Shown piece by piece: positions 36,261-50,445 of a stretch of 64,000 nt of DNA. Position numbers and translations under genes: made by a program. Below the pieces are notes generated by a model. The model had not been told where the DNA came from. It saw only the letters and a list, made by a program, of their open reading frames with translations, and searched no databases. The stretch is from Sipunculus nudus (Eukaryota; Annelida; Sipuncula; Golfingiida; Sipunculidae), in the NCBI GenBank assembly GCA_026874595.1, contig CM049307.1, positions 43,096,362 to 43,160,361 of the forward strand, read 5' to 3'. How positions within the stretch are numbered: the stretch's first letter is position 1; each line of letters begins with the position of its first letter.

Positions 36261-36584
36261 CACAATACAGCGTTGTCTCATCATTCAGGGACAAAGACCA
36301 TTTTCCGGGGTACCGTTGTAAGGAAAAGACAAATTGACTAACAGGAGAATTGGTCGACAGCTAGAATAAAGGTCTGGAAATGCTGATTTCGGTCGAATTA
36401 CTTGCGTTTCATGGAACCTGCAGCACATTCGAGAAAAAATGTACGAACAATCCAGGAAGTAAAATAGGACTTTTAACTAGAATATTTCATCATGACAAGA
36501 CAAAAGCCCCTTCCGGTGATAAATGTATTGAAGAGGCCCATAAACGCATTATTTTCTGTCAGTTCCCATCTACATTTTGCATGT

Positions 36585-36765
36585 TCATTTAGTATGAAAT
36601 GCGGGCTCATTGGTAAAGTGATGCCTATAACATATTGTGTTAAAACCAAACTCCATTGCCTTTGCAACCGTAAAACCCCTATGTAATCCGTTTTCCCTGA
36701 AGGGTTGGCACTTGAAAATATCCCCCTCTCCCGGTGGGGGAAAAAGAACCTTGTCTGGGAAATGG
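36585..36765 (-). pseudogene. C-terminal fragment of a further cGAS-like copy
   Basis: The minus-strand reading FPPPGEGDIFKCQPF, then FTVAKAMEFGFNTICYRHH, matches the last 55 residues of the intact protein (FPPGEVDTFHTAVRP, then VLAKGLECALNTIWTRYH). Nothing upstream of it is recognisable, so it is an isolated 3' relic. Confidence 0.65.
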
Positions 36766-36769
36766 CAGG

Positions 36770-37740
36770 ATAGCCTCTGGAAAGATATCACGACCAGAAT
36801 CGTACACATCCAAAAATGGGTTTGACAAGTCAACTGTTATCGGTCAGCGGTAAGACTGATCCTGTGCGTATATTTCGTGAACAGAGTGCGTTGATTGATG
36901 TAGAAAGTTATCAGAGGTATCTCCCCTGAAGAATGACATTTCGATCGAAAAATAGTAAGGGCTGAAAGAAATTTAAACCCACGTGCAATATAATAGATTC
37001 CTCCATTGACAGGGTCTTCGTCGATGAAATATATGATTTGAGATAATATTCGGCTTCTAAATGGATCATTTCTTTTTGTCATATGATTTGCAGAACGCAC
37101 GTAATAAATAACGTGCACCACACCCGTGTGGTGTCAGCGATCGGCCTTTTCAAACGAAAGACGTATTCGCGGGTATACACAACATCAGCTATAAATTTTG
37201 TTTCTGAATACTAAAGAGTTGAAGATCTTTATTGAATTTGATCAAGGTAGATATAATGTATACAATGTATTTCCCCCTGCTTTAAGTAAAAGAGGGGAAA
37301 TTGATTTGCACAAGCCTGTAAATCTATGCCAGGTTTCCTTTTCCGGATAATAATCTTCAATTTTGCTACAATTTCTATTCCAAGGATTATCTTGGATATG
37401 ACGCTTTTAGTTGCCCTACCTTTGTTGAGAGACTATCTGCGAGCAAATATGATAATGGGCATCAAACTTTCGTTTCCTAATGTATCTAAACATATCTTTC
37501 AATCAAATTTGGTACAGTGCTTCCATTTACTAGGCTTTATTCCCATCTTGGCAAGGATTACTTTTGTGGGGAAAACTGTATTGATCGAATTTCTGTGAGC
37601 AAAAAAGATTTGTACATCAAACGTTCGTTTCCTAACATTAACTTAACATAAATCACGAGAATTCATTCAAATTACGTAAAATGACTGTTATTTAAAATAT
37701 CTTGGATGGAATTGCTTTTTACTGGCCCCAACTATTATGA
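36770..37740. other. Spacer between cGAS-like copies, no gene seen
   Basis: Unique AT-rich DNA containing two diverged copies of a CATCAAACTTTCGTTTCCTAA phrase (about 37459 and 37616). A 90-residue hydrophobic plus-strand ORF at 37326-37598 has no support. Confidence 0.5.
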
Positions 37741-37919
37741 CTCTCTGCTGCCAAAAATTAAAATGATTTGTTTTCCACTTTGCACTGTAATGTACATAGA
37801 CAATCAAAGACATTAAAAGCACTGTCTCAAGATTGCAACCAATGTAAATAATATAATACTAACATTTTTGTATAGATAGACATTGTGAAAACCATCTGTT
37901 CAATACACACAAGATACCC

Positions 37920-39467
37920 GCTATCGTCGATCAGGTAAAGCGACTTTTCAGCGTGTGCCAAGACATTACGGTCTTGTGATATCCAGTCCATATTGAATTG
38001 AGTGCGCATTCTATTGCTTTGGCAAGGACTTTCAGAAAGTCTGTAAATGACACATTCCTCCCTTGAAGAACACGTCGGACCACGGTGTGGAAAGTATCCA
38101 CTTCACCGGGAGGGAAAAGTTTTCCTTGTTCTTGAAATCGAAGAGAAGGGAAAGAGAGCGCTTCGCATGTGGCATCATAAACACATTTCTTCGCAATACC
38201 TTCGCAAGAGTTTTACATATTTTGTCTATGAAGACACGGAGCACTAGGCAGGCGTTTCTTTCCACAAAAGGCATGATCATGTCAGGTATGGTATCTTTCA
38301 GTCCCTCGGGGAGAAGATTCACTGCTGGGGAGGGTTCGAGCATTAGAGTTTGCCTGAAAGTTCTCAATAAATAAAATTCTTCTTTCAGATGGTCTTTCAC
38401 TGTGTATTTCAGTAAATTATTTTCAGAGATTAAGTACATCGGTAGGTTCAATTCTGAAAGACACTTCAGCAGATCATCCAGCAGGCTCAGAATACACTTA
38501 CCAAGATCTCCCATCATCCACATGTCCGTCTTGTTCTCGCATGACCAGAAAACCACCGTCTTACTGTGGCAGGTAGTCACTGCAAGTTCTCTTTTCTTTT
38601 TTAGTTCCTTCATAACGTCGTAAATGATGAGCTTCGTCAATGAAAAACATTTTCTCTGGAGATTCGACATGGCTGTTGTCAACTTCGCATCTGCCAGGGA
38701 GAACGAAAGTCGCCAGTGTAGATCAGGATCGCCATCTGGTGGACTTTTTGGAACGACATGAAATCCTCCTTCTTTAATTTCAGACAGTGTCTTCTGATCC
38801 GACCAACCTCTTTTTCTCCTGAAGAATAAATTCGCTGATTCTGGCCAACCCTCGGCTTCTGCCGCTGGAACGCAATCAAGACTAAGTGGAAAGAACTGAA
38901 TCTGTGATGGATTTACGAGCCCCTCGATTTCCTTTTCATCTCGATCCTGAGCAGCAAGAGTCAAAAACATCTGATGAACAAGCTGGGATACCTTTTGGTC
39001 TTTTCTTGATACATATATGGTAATAGAAATATAAGATCCGTTTCTATATCATCCTTTGCTTTCTCTGGAGACAAGACTCTCCTTATCATCCCGCCCGGAA
39101 ACCGTTTTTCTGTGATCCAAAGTTTGAACAAATCTGATATGAACTTGCTGCCGGTGACATCGATCATAACATAACCAGGGTATCTTTCCGCTGGTTTCAT
39201 GAAGGTTTCAGTATCGTATTTTGACAACACTGTCTTTATCTGTCGGAACAAAAGATCAATGTCAGCGGACGCCATACGGTGACTACAAACGATGCTACCA
39301 TCAACAAAGCTTCCCGTTATAACATGTGCTGTTTCGGCATTATGTGGTATCTGCAAGGCACGACTCAGTTCAAGAACTCCTGGTATAAGCTGGCCATAAT
39401 TTTCATAGGCAGGATACCATGACTGCAGCTTTTCTTTCAGAGACGCTGCTTCACAGGTTTCCATCAT
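37920..39467 (-). pseudogene. Recently broken cGAS-like (Mab-21) gene copy
   Basis: Closely similar to the intact gene over its whole length, starting at MMETCEAASLKEKL (39467 or 39464) after a consensus acceptor at 39485. The catalytic motif is intact (GSFVDGS, then SADIDLLF), and so is LSLDCVPA. Two lesions break it. A 1-bp deletion near 39017 shifts the frame at the LLP/LRKEKK segment. A 37-bp deletion near 38202, between TTCG direct repeats, shifts the last 90 codons. As read, translation from the ATG stops 19 codons after entering the PYMYQEKT frame (about 38961), leaving only the first nucleotidyltransferase half. Otherwise the reading frame is well kept, so the loss is young. Confidence 0.88.
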
Positions 39468-39948
39468 CGGACAGTTGTTGAAACCTGAAAACAAATGGTG
39501 AAACATAAAAGCAAGTGGTATAAACTTTATCACCAGAGATGCAACGTCTTGCGTTGCAATTCTTATACCTACACCATAAAATAACAATTCATAGACAACG
39601 AATACGTTTTACCTTGAAAAGATTTATGACTGGGATAGGGTTATGATAAGAAATACAATAATAAGTGATAAGGACTAGTCACATAAATATTTGTCTGATG
39701 GAAGAAAACTGGTATAGATGTATGAGGATATACAGCAACTATAAACATCTACGGATACGCATTATTGGTTTCAACGTAGGGTCTTCCTGGACTTAATCTA
39801 TGTACATGCAGGCATGTAGGAAAATAAACATCTACAGATACGCGTTATAGGAGTCAACTTATGAACTATATACAATGAAATCATATAATGATTTTGAACT
39901 TATATGAAATATGCGCTGCATAAGGCACGGAAAACATTCTTTCCTTAC

Positions 39949-40090
39949 CTGCATAAAATTCTTACAGAAGAGTAGTGCATAACTGGACTACGACATTCCA
40001 TTGCCTTGACTATGAATGTTATCTCCAAGCTAAAGTGTCTTGAGGGAATTTATAACATCTGAACTTTAATCTTTCGACACGGCACATACT
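39949..40090 (-). promoter_or_regulatory. 5' noncoding exon/promoter region of the broken cGAS-like copy
   Basis: Donor TATGCAG|GTAAGG (exon end 39949) matches that of the intact gene at 32098, with shared flanking GAAAGAAT and TAAGAATT words. The upstream flank is alignable to about 40440. Confidence 0.45.
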
Positions 40091-40689
40091 TTAGATTTAC
40101 ACAAAGGATTGTTTCATCACAACTTTTAACTTCAAGGTAACATTATAAATCAGTCTTAACCATAAACTGTAGTAGGCAAATAACTGTGAGATTCGTCAAT
40201 TGAAGGATCTGTCCAAGGTTCACCGATTAGGCGATGATTAATAAAAGCGTTGCTATGATGCCGTTCATGTTAATCACAACTCCCACAGATAACAGCTCGT
40301 AATCACTTAAACAAGTCCTCCAGATTATAAAGGCCATTGTTAGTGCCGAAGATATTGTTGTTACGATAACACGGCATTTTGTTAGCAAGTAAATAACATT
40401 AAATAAATGAGTAAATTAATTGTTATAATTTTAACACGTGGTTGTTTTATTACAGAATAGACAAGTAACCCATTGGTCATGACGTTCAGCCGACTGACAT
40501 GTTGACAATATGTCCTTGCACAGGCAACTTATTAAGATAATGTAAGTGGCATCATCGTTCATGCATATTAGCTTAAGTTCATCAAGAGCTAAAGCACACA
40601 AAATTTGATGACAATCCAACCAGCCTTTCCTGAGGAATTTGACAATTTGTGCGTATTTTCCTTTATTTTTGGAGTGCTCAAGCATACTC

Positions 40690-41598
40690 AAAAACTCTGA
40701 GAATATAGGTCACAGTGACCCAATTGCGGGTTTCTGGGGAGAATTTTTGAGGAAATCTAGTTCAGAATTTCGAGTTAGAAGATTCTGGGTTTAATGGTTA
40801 TGATCTGTGCCCTACTTTGGTATCACATTTTCAATTATGCTAGGATTCGCTTATAAGCCCAATAGGTAAGAGAATATTGGTAACGGAAAATTTCAGGTTT
40901 CCAAGGATATTTTTTACGGACCTCCCTTGATGTCAAGTTAGAAGATTCTATGACCAATGGTTATGATTTGTGCACTGTTAATGAACGACCGCATCTTTAA
41001 AGTTCTCAAAAATAGAGGGAAAATGTTAAAATTATAAAAATATGCAGGTGGAGTCACTAGTCTGCAGGAATTGACGAAACACTTCTTGATCAATATGCAT
41101 GCAAAGAATCATGGTGATCAATGCATTGGTTGTTCAGATACTGGACCTTTTGTATCCAACTTTTCTTCTTGTATTCTTCTAGGGGTTCTGAGCCCCATGG
41201 CTTGGAGAATATATGTAACAGAGACCTAATTTCAGGTGTCTAAAGAGAATTTTTGAGGAACTCTCAAGATGTCACGTTAGAAGATTCTAGGTGCAATGAT
41301 TATGATTTGTGCCCTTCTTTGGGATATTTACAAGCCCCATAGCTCAAGGACAATCGGAAACAGAGACATTAATATTACTACAGGTTTTCAAGGTGATTTC
41401 ACACAGACCTCCCTGGATGTCAAGTAAGAAGGGTTGTTATGAATTGTGCCCTGTTAATGGATGACCGCATCTGGGTAACAGAGACCTCATTTCAGCTTTC
41501 GATGGATATTCTTTTATGGACCTCCCGGGATGTCAAGTTAGAAGATTCCAGGTCCAATGGTTAACATTTGTGCCCTGTAAACAGACGATCACATCTTT
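40690..41598. repeat. Minisatellite array, left part
   Basis: Degenerate tandem units built on 'GTTAGAAGATTC.AGGT.CAATGGTTATGATTTGTGCCC' and 'CTTTTGTATC...GTAACAGAGACCT', repeated near 40770, 40940, 41275 and 41545. The array is cut by the LINE at 41599 and resumes at 58747. Confidence 0.8.
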
Positions 41599-41874
41599 TT
41601 TTTTTTCTCATATAATTATTTAATTACATTCAAAATTCAAACTTACAATCTATCTTATAGTTAACAATAGAAATATCAATCTATACTTTTTTTTTTTTTT
41701 TTTTTTATTACCAACAGAACAAAACTTACAATACTGTACAAACAATCAAACATACATGACATATGTTACATAACATCACTGTAAAATTTTACATTAACAT
41801 AATACATCAAATACACAAACATGTAACATATACAACAAAGCAGACATAGACATCCTTAATCTAGCAGTAAAAAT

Positions 41875-44800
41875 TCAATTTGTTTCCCCAATAATAATAT
41901 CTAATTTTCCCCATATAGTTTTATGTACAGCTAACTTTCCTTTGGTGATGGCTACTTCTTTTTCCACACAGTAATATTTTGTAATAAACTGTGTGGCATC
42001 TTTAATAGTTAATTGCTTCTTTTTACATCTTGTGGTGTATATATAATATTTCATTAAGAGAATAATTTTATCTAATAATTTATTTGTGCTATTATTCAGA
42101 ATTATATTCTTACTATCAAAATTTGTATTTATATTGAAATCCTTCAGCCATAATGCTAACTTTGTCCATATATCCTTTATGATTGTACAGTTAACAAACA
42201 GATGCAGTAAAGTTTCTTTGTCTCTCATACAAAACGTACAACTATCCTGATCTATAATTCCTGCCTTCAAAAGAAAAGGGTTTAGAGTTAAAATTCTATG
42301 CAAAATTTTAAATTGAAAATATCTTAATTTTGTAGATATTGTTATAAAACCTATATTCTTGAAAGCTTCAAGTATACTATTTTGGTTACATACTGCCAAG
42401 TCTTTTTGCCATTTCAAAATGCTTTTAACTGGAGATTTATATTTTTTCCTTATAACTTCGCTATAGACGGACTTAACAGGTTTAGCTTTTTTTAATAATT
42501 TATCAATGTTATTTTCGAGTTTAAAATTCACAATTATGATAACTTTGGCAAATCTTTAATTCTTTTTTCCATTTTACAGGGATCGCATGTATAATGCTAT
42601 TGTAGGGCATTTGGTGTATTTCAATATCATAAATCCTTTTTATTTCTTGAATTGAATAGAAGAAATATGCATTATTCACCATCTTAGTCAAATTGTGTAT
42701 ATATCGGATCCCTGAATCATACCACTTTTTATAAAATACGATTTTACCATTTATTTTGATATGTGAATTTATCCATAATGATTGATGAAGATATTCATTT
42801 GTTGTTTCTGGGATATAAAAGTTATATTTACACCATTTTTTTATTTATTTTTTTCCAGAATATGTTTAGTTTTCTGAGTATATGTATCTGATCTACATCA
42901 TCAAATTTAATATTACATGTGAATAAATATTTAGTTAAATTATTTAGGCTGTGATTAATTAATTGCCTCCATCCTTCTTTAATATTTGAATTTAGTAGTC
43001 TATAAATCCACATGATTTTTGTTGCCTGTATTTTTTACCAAATATCTGTCATATCCAATCCACCATTATCTTTAGAAGCTATAAGAGTTTCTCTTTTTAT
43101 TTTATCTATCTTACTATTCCATATAAAGTTATATAGAATAGTTTCAATTTCTTTTATTATGGAGGCGGGTGGATTTGGTAGAACAGAAAATTGATATTGT
43201 AATTGGGATACTAAATCGGATTTAATTACTGTAATTTTACCAATTGGTGTCAATTTTCGTTTTGACCATGTTTCCACTAATTTTTTTATTTTTCCTATTA
43301 AAGGTTTAAAGTTAAGTTCGCTAAGATTTTGGAGTGTACTGTTATTATTAATTCCTAAAAGTGTAATTGGTCCCTCTGTCCATTGTAACCCTAAATGTTT
43401 TATTTCTTTTTTTCCATATTCGTGATTACCCATAGGCATTACTGCGGTTTTTTCTATGTTAATTTTTAAACCACTAATTTTATGGAATCTCTTAAACTGT
43501 TCAATAGTCTCATGAATCACTGGCCCTCCTCCTTTAATAAATAGAGTCGTGTCGTCTGCATATTGAGATATTACATGTTTAGAATTTTCTACTTCTATAC
43601 CTTTAATATTTACATTATTTCTAATACTCGATGCTAAAATTTCTGCGCAGACTATAAATAAATAAGGAGACATAGGGCAACCTTGCCGTACTCCTCTGCT
43701 TATTGGGAAGAAACAAGAGCTCCACCCATTATTAATAACACAAGATGATATGTCAGTATAAAAATTTTAACCCACTTACAGAATATAGTTCCAAAATTAT
43801 AGTACTGGAGTGTTTTGTTTATAAAAGACCATTCTAATAAATCAAATGCTTTTTCAAAGTCGATTGTTATTAAATTAGCTTTAATTTTGTTTTTACTGCA
43901 ATAGTTATTTAAGTTATAAATTCTATTAAGACTTTCTCCTATATAACGATTTTTTAAAAATCCAGTTTGATCTGGATGGATTATTCTTTGAAGAACTGAT
44001 TGTAACCTTCTTGCCATACATTTAGTAAGTATTTTATAATCTGTATTAAGCAAAGAAATTGGTCTCCAGTTCTTCAAACTTAGTGGATCTTTTGATTTTT
44101 TTGGAATCAGTGTAATAATCCCTTGACGTTGAGAAATATTGAGCTTTTCTTTTAGGTATGAGTATTCAAAAGCACTGATTAAATATTGTTTGATATCTTC
44201 CCAGAAATATCTATAAAATTCAACTGTAAGACCATCTGTTCCAGGAGTTTTCCCATTTTTAAAAGATTTAAGACATTCTAAGATTTCGTTTTCAGATAAA
44301 TCGGCATCACAAAGGTTTTTTTCTTCTTCTGTTAGTATTTTGTGTGATTGTGTAAAGAATTCTGTATAAAAATTTTCATCTAAATTAAACTGTGTTGAAG
44401 TATACAAATTCTTATAAAATTTCTCTGTTTCTTTTAAAATCTCATGGTGGTCTGTTACATAATGATCATCAACTTTAAGTTTAGTAATAGTCTTTGTTAT
44501 ATAACCTCTTTTCCAGATTCAGAAAATATTTAGATGGTCTCTCGCCATCCTCAAACCATTTAGTTTTACACCTTAACATTGCTCCTTCTGTTTTTTCTTT
44601 TATAATATTTTCAATTTCTACTTTTTTCTGGTCTATTTCTACTGTTAAAGCATCATCTAGGCTCTCTGCATATTGTTCCTCTAATATTTTTAATTTGTTT
44701 TCTAGTTGTTGTAGTTTTGTTCTTTTTTGCTTGTTTAGTCTATGAGAATAATTAATGGATGCCCCTCTTATTTTACATTTAATAGTATCCCATAGCAAAG

Positions 44801-45640
44801 ATGGATGGGCACTTTTATTATATTCTTTAGTTTCTTTAATAGTTTCTTTAATAAGTTTTATATAATCTGAGTTATTCAACAGGTTACAATTAAATTTCCA
44901 GAAGCCTGGTCCTCTTTTATTTAATTTCATATCAATTGTTATTGTAGCAGCAGAGTGGTCAGTTTTAAAACCTGGTTGGACATCTGTTTTATGTACACGT
45001 TCGGAAAGACCTTTAGAAATAAGTATAAAATCTAATCGGCATAAAATAATTTTAGGGTTTAATCTTTTCCAGGTATATTGCGATACATTTGGGTGTTGTT
45101 TACGCCATATATCCACTAAGTCTAAGTTTTTTATCCATAGGTTCACCACTGTTTGAGCTTTTTTATGAGTTTAAGCCCTGCCTCCTTTTTTATCTTTAGT
45201 GATATTAAGAACTAAGTTGAAGTGACCTGCTAATATTCTATTGTCATTTGGTAGTAATTCTATTTTATCCATAATATTAATAAAAAAATCTGGGTTGTCA
45301 TTATTTGGTCCATAAATATTTACCATAGTAATTCTAGTTTCTTCCAATGTAATATCAAGTATTATGAAGTTACCTTCTTCACTAAGTATTATATCATGTA
45401 TTTCAAAGTTAACATTATTTTTGAATAAAATACAGACTCCTTTTGCATTATTTGTACCGTGGGAAAATATAATTTTACCACCCCATTCAGCACACCACAT
45501 ATTTTCTTCTTTTACTGTGCTGTGAGTTTCTTGTAGCATAATTACCTTAGCATTTTGTTTATGTAGCCAATGAAACAATTCCCTACGTTTTTTTGTATCC
45601 CCTAAACCTCTAGCATTAAGTGTGATTATGTCTATGAATT
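41875..45640 (-). pseudogene. L1/Tx1 LINE ORF2 (endonuclease-reverse transcriptase), disrupted
   Basis: The frame opens with IDIITLNARGLGDTKKRREL just after a stop at 45644, so the original start codon is missing at the insertion junction. Endonuclease block (45640-44481): VIMLQETHS, AGHFN (the catalytic Asp of GDFN is His here) and TDHSA; a single TAA at 45171 interrupts it. The reverse transcriptase block (44407-43035) has IDFEKAFDLLEW and QYADDTTLF. The C-terminal block (42531-41875) has a zinc-like CTFCMRDKETLLHLFVNC. The frame changes at about 44450, 43690 and 42700, with further stops. It cannot make a functional enzyme as read. Confidence 0.88.
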
Positions 45641-47099
45641 ACGTATGGTTTATTTATTCTTTGTATATATAGCTGGTTATACAGAAACTGGGGGTTTAAA
45701 TGTAAATTTCTGCTTTTTACATACAACGTGTCACATAACATACATGAATTCACAATTAACACTGCAGCACCTCTTAAAACCATTGGCGCTGCCCTGAACT
45801 ACCCGCTATCAAGTGACAGAACAGCCATCTGGAGCTCTGTTTCAAAATCCAAACTTAAATCTAATAAAAATGGCAAAATGATTTCATTGGTATACTTCCA
45901 CTCACATCTATTATTTCTGATTTAAATATTTTTTTTCTATTTTAAGTAAAGCCATATTATTCCGGATAATACCAGTGTAGCCCAAAGGCATTTTTTTTTC
46001 TTTCTTTAACCATTTCTAATTATAATCATTACACATTATCCTAACTATTTGTTAACTGTTTCTGCAAATTTTAAGACTTATTTTATAAATAAAATAACTG
46101 ATCTTATTTACTATTTAGGTTTGGATTTCAAAAAGGTTTGGATTAATATGTTTACTATTTTGCGAAAAGGATAATAATATTGTTAATGATAAACAAAATC
46201 TATGAGTTACTTTTATCAATATGATAATTATTTGGGTTCTCAGATTTATTGTTTATAAAGTCAATTCCACATTGGTTCTAATTGTAGCTCTACAATTCTT
46301 TGTATACTCTATCCGAAATCTTTTACAAATTATAATTTAATTTTGTCTTTATACTGGTTGTATTCATAATATATAGTTGCTTATTATTCTTAAATGTTTA
46401 AATCAATTATGCCTAATTCATTTAATATCAAATATGCTTTGAATGTTAGTCAAATTTCCTCTTAGATGGTTCCTCAGACTTTCAATGGTATTTTATCTTC
46501 ACCCTATTTAGTATAAGTTCATCAAAATATAATCTTATCACATTAAAATACTATCAGTATGATCCTCATCTTTTATGGCAATCACGATATACTAGTAGAG
46601 AGATATACTAGTAGTTTTACTGTTGTATATAATATATATAGGTTTACTCCAGAGAATGTTAATATCTGTAGAACCAATTATCTGTGAAAAAAAAAGTATA
46701 TCCATAAATACATATCACAAGTATAAATTTTTCATCCAAGAAAGTAATTCACTTTCAATATATTATTAAAACTAAACCTATGTATACTACAAGGAGGGAC
46801 TATTATTATCCCCATTTACCTGTAATTGTGTCAACAGATGACACTAACATAAAATATATGGCATAGTATTGATTCTAATACTGAACTAATATACACCTCT
46901 TCCCTTAATGTATATTTTTTTTTTTTTAAAGATAAATCTGAAGTTCCTCTTGGTGCAAAAAAATATAACCACAGACTTACATAAAAATGTGTCTAATGTA
47001 TAGCAAATCCTAACAATCCTGATCTGGTAGTGCTCAAATACCTTAAAGTATCTAGATGCAAACATTTTTCATGAGTATCAATTAAATACAAGTGCCTGC

Positions 47100-49200
47100 T
47101 TGTTATGTCAACCCTTAACATTTTACCCTATAATGTATACAGTTCTATGGGCACAGATAGAAACACTGACTTACTATATCCAACATATCAATCAATATTG
47201 TGTTTATCAGCATACATGTATAAGGACTCCATTTTTTTTAAGTTAACTATCAATTTGACAGCATTTTATATTTATGGTCATGTATGTTCAACAACTAAAG
47301 TAACATATTTCAGTGTAACTCAAAAGCTATAATAAAAAGTTTAAAAACATATGCAAAATATGACCTAAACAGATGGAATATTCTAAACCTGGCTTTCCAA
47401 TAAAAACTCAAATACAGTTTAAGCTGTGCCCTTTGTACTACAGCTTTTAACATCAGTATAGTAGCTTTTTTTTTTTTTTTTTAAATGTTGAGGTGACAAT
47501 TAATTTATATAACAGCACAGACCTAATGACAGTTAATACCCTTTTAGCACAGGGGTCTGTATAAGTTGTGATCATAACATTTTCTGTCACTAACTCATGA
47601 TTATTTTAAATTTAATTCTTACTATACCTGTATTAGAAGTATACAAAATGTCCCACTTTGTGTCTCTTGATATAAACAATTCTAAGGGATCAGTAAAAAC
47701 TGGCCTGTAACATCGTGTTAATCAGTATTATGTGGATCAGCTTACCTGTATATAGATATCAACACATCACTTTTGGGGGAAAAAGCAGTTCAGCGGCCTA
47801 GGCAAGTATCATATTTCAGTGTACCTCAAAAGATATAATTAAAAACCTAAAACATATGCAAAGTCAGAAGTAAAAAAAAAACAGAATATTCTCAATATGC
47901 TTTTCTTTCAAATAAAAGCTCAAATTCTGTTTAGGTTGTACTCCTTTTACTACATCTTTTAGAATAGTAATGTTTAAATATGTTAATTTGACAAATTAAT
48001 TTATGTTTCATCATAGACCAAATGACAGCAAATACTCTTTTAGTATAATGGTCTGTCTATTGTCCAATTAAAGTTGTGATCATAACATATTCTGTCACTG
48101 CATCATAATTATTGTAAATTGAATTCAAACCACACCTGTATTAGAAGTATACAAAATGTCCCACTTTGTATACACTTGGTATAAACAATTATATGCACTC
48201 AATAGAGAACTGGTTGATTACAACATGTCAATGTGTATTATGTGGATCAGCATAAATGTCTATATCTACCAACACATCAGTTTTGTGGAAAAAAAATACT
48301 AAAAAAAGATAACCAACATCCATATGATAGCATTTTTATATGCATCTGTGTGTTTATCAAATACAACTTTAAAGAGAGCTAATGTACACCACATAATTTC
48401 AAAACAACTTCATAGTCTATTTAACAGCTTAATTAACATATTTCAGTGTATCTTGTAAGCTGCCCTAAAAGACCTAAACATGTGAGAAGAAAAATGTCAA
48501 TGGGTGAAAAAATGTCAATGTTGAGATGCGTCTCCTTCACTACATATTTCAGCATAAATAATGATATTTTTTAAATGCTGAAATAACCATGTTACAACGT
48601 AAACCAATTGATAGGTACTACCCTTTTAGTCAGTGCAAATTTTTTTTTTATTTTCACTGAATCATGTTTATTTATAAATTAACTCATACTCAACCTTAAT
48701 TGGAGGTGCATAAAATGTCCCATTTTTTTCCTCTTGGGACCACAAGTTGTTTTTCATATTATACTGTGTACCATTCTATGGATTTAGTAGAGAACTGATT
48801 GTAACATTTTGTTAATATTGTATAGATCAGCATACATGCACATATACATACATAAATACATATACGTACCCAGATAACAACATATCGGAAAAAAAAAAAA
48901 ACTGTTTGCCATATGAAACTCTAAGAAAAACCATCAGTAAATTCAACACATTTCAGTATATCCCAGTAGCTGTAGTAACACATGTGAAATGAAAAATAAA
49001 TAAATGAAATATTCTCAACCTGGCATTCTTGTTAATAAAAGAAGAAAAAATGTTCTGTTTAAGATGTGCTCCTTTAACTGCACATTTCAGCAGTAGTAGT
49101 AATTTTTTAAATATATTACAATAAAATTATTATTACTTGGACTAAATGATTGGCAATATCTCTTTAGTACAGAGGTCTATTCACTGCCAAAATTGTAAGT
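47100..49200. repeat. Tandem repeat of about 500-620-bp units, four copies
   Basis: The phrase CAGTGTAaCTCAAAAGcTAT recurs at about 47312, 47817, 48441 and 48951. 'ACAAAATGTCCCACTTTGT' recurs at 47643, 48152 and 48713, and 'TTATGTGGATCAGC' at 47728 and 48239. Units are AT-rich, non-coding and diverged. Confidence 0.85.
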
Positions 49201-50049
49201 AGTATTGAAAATAATTTATATGTTCAGTATATTTAATAATATATAAGTTATTATTATAAAGTACCAGGAATGTTTTCTTTCAATGCATCATGCATGTTTA
49301 TAGCATGTTTAATTAATACCATATGTTTATTGGAAGTGGATAATGAAAACAAATGTGCAATACTTTATTCACCGAGCCTGAATGGTCATCTGTCTTTGTT
49401 AAACTTTTATAAAATAATACATACCAGAAACAGTATTGTTTAATTTTTGCAAATATACTTCACTATGGCTGCAACATCTGGAATCTATCTGACAGTTGTG
49501 TTTTTATACCCATTTAACAAATACTTCATAGAGTTTCACATTCATAGTCAGATCAATACAATAGTAATAGAAATAATAAACTCCATCATTCATCATCTTA
49601 TGCTCCTTGTGCACATAAATCTTGTATTATTCATGCATTACTGTGTTTTTAACAATTTCGCTTGAAAATGAGTCACCTGACACAATGATAAAGTTTTTCT
49701 TTTTAATAATATCCCAAATGTGTAAGTTAAGATGAATACTAATCTTATAATACAAAAAATTATGGTTACTACTCTTGTATTGACATCTATAAACGTTTTT
49801 CTATAAAATTTTCCGGATGTTTTCAATATTAAAGGGGGAAAAAAGAAACATTTTAAGAATTTTTCTTTTTTTTTTTTTTCTTTTCATCATTAAAAGGTAA
49901 TCTTGATATGGTGAAATCCACTCTAAAAGGTATGTCAATACAAACAGTTTATATCACCTAAACCCATCTGCTTTCAGTTCGCTATATATGAATTGAATTG
50001 AATGAATTGAGTTTATTAGCTTCGCTATTCGTACAGTAATAGCATTTTG

Positions 50050-50222
50050 CTAATACATGACATCACAGGTAACAAATAAATAATACATGACACCACATGT
50101 AACAGATAAATAATACATGAAATCAAAAGTGACAACTGCATAATACATAGTATCACAGGTAACAGTAAATAATACATGACATAACAGGTAACAGTAAATA
50201 AATAAAACATGATATCACACAT
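50050..50222. repeat. Minisatellite in LINE 3' UTR
   Basis: About five imperfect copies of a 34-36-bp unit 'AATACATGACATCACAGGTAACA.TAAATA'. Confidence 0.85.
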
Positions 50223-50445
50223 AATTTCCGGATATCATACAGGTGTAAACAGGTGTACAGATATACCGGGCAGATTAACACATGTTACACATTAGATATT
50301 CAGGTGCATGAAAACATAGAAGAAAATACAAGTGATGTTTTTTTAACAGAAAAAACATAGAACTATAAATATGTTTATCAGGTGTCTCGCATATTAATCA
50401 TGTTGGCATATGAAAGGTTAGATATCATTCTTAGTCTGTAAGAAT

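Noticed and set aside
38032-38970. 312-residue frame as a separate gene
   Set aside because: It is the 3' part of the broken cGAS-like copy, shifted by a 1-bp deletion; the first Met has no start context.
40431-40691. 86-residue minus-strand ORF upstream of the broken cGAS-like copy
   Set aside because: No domain, sits at the edge of a minisatellite, and there is no support from the sister unit.
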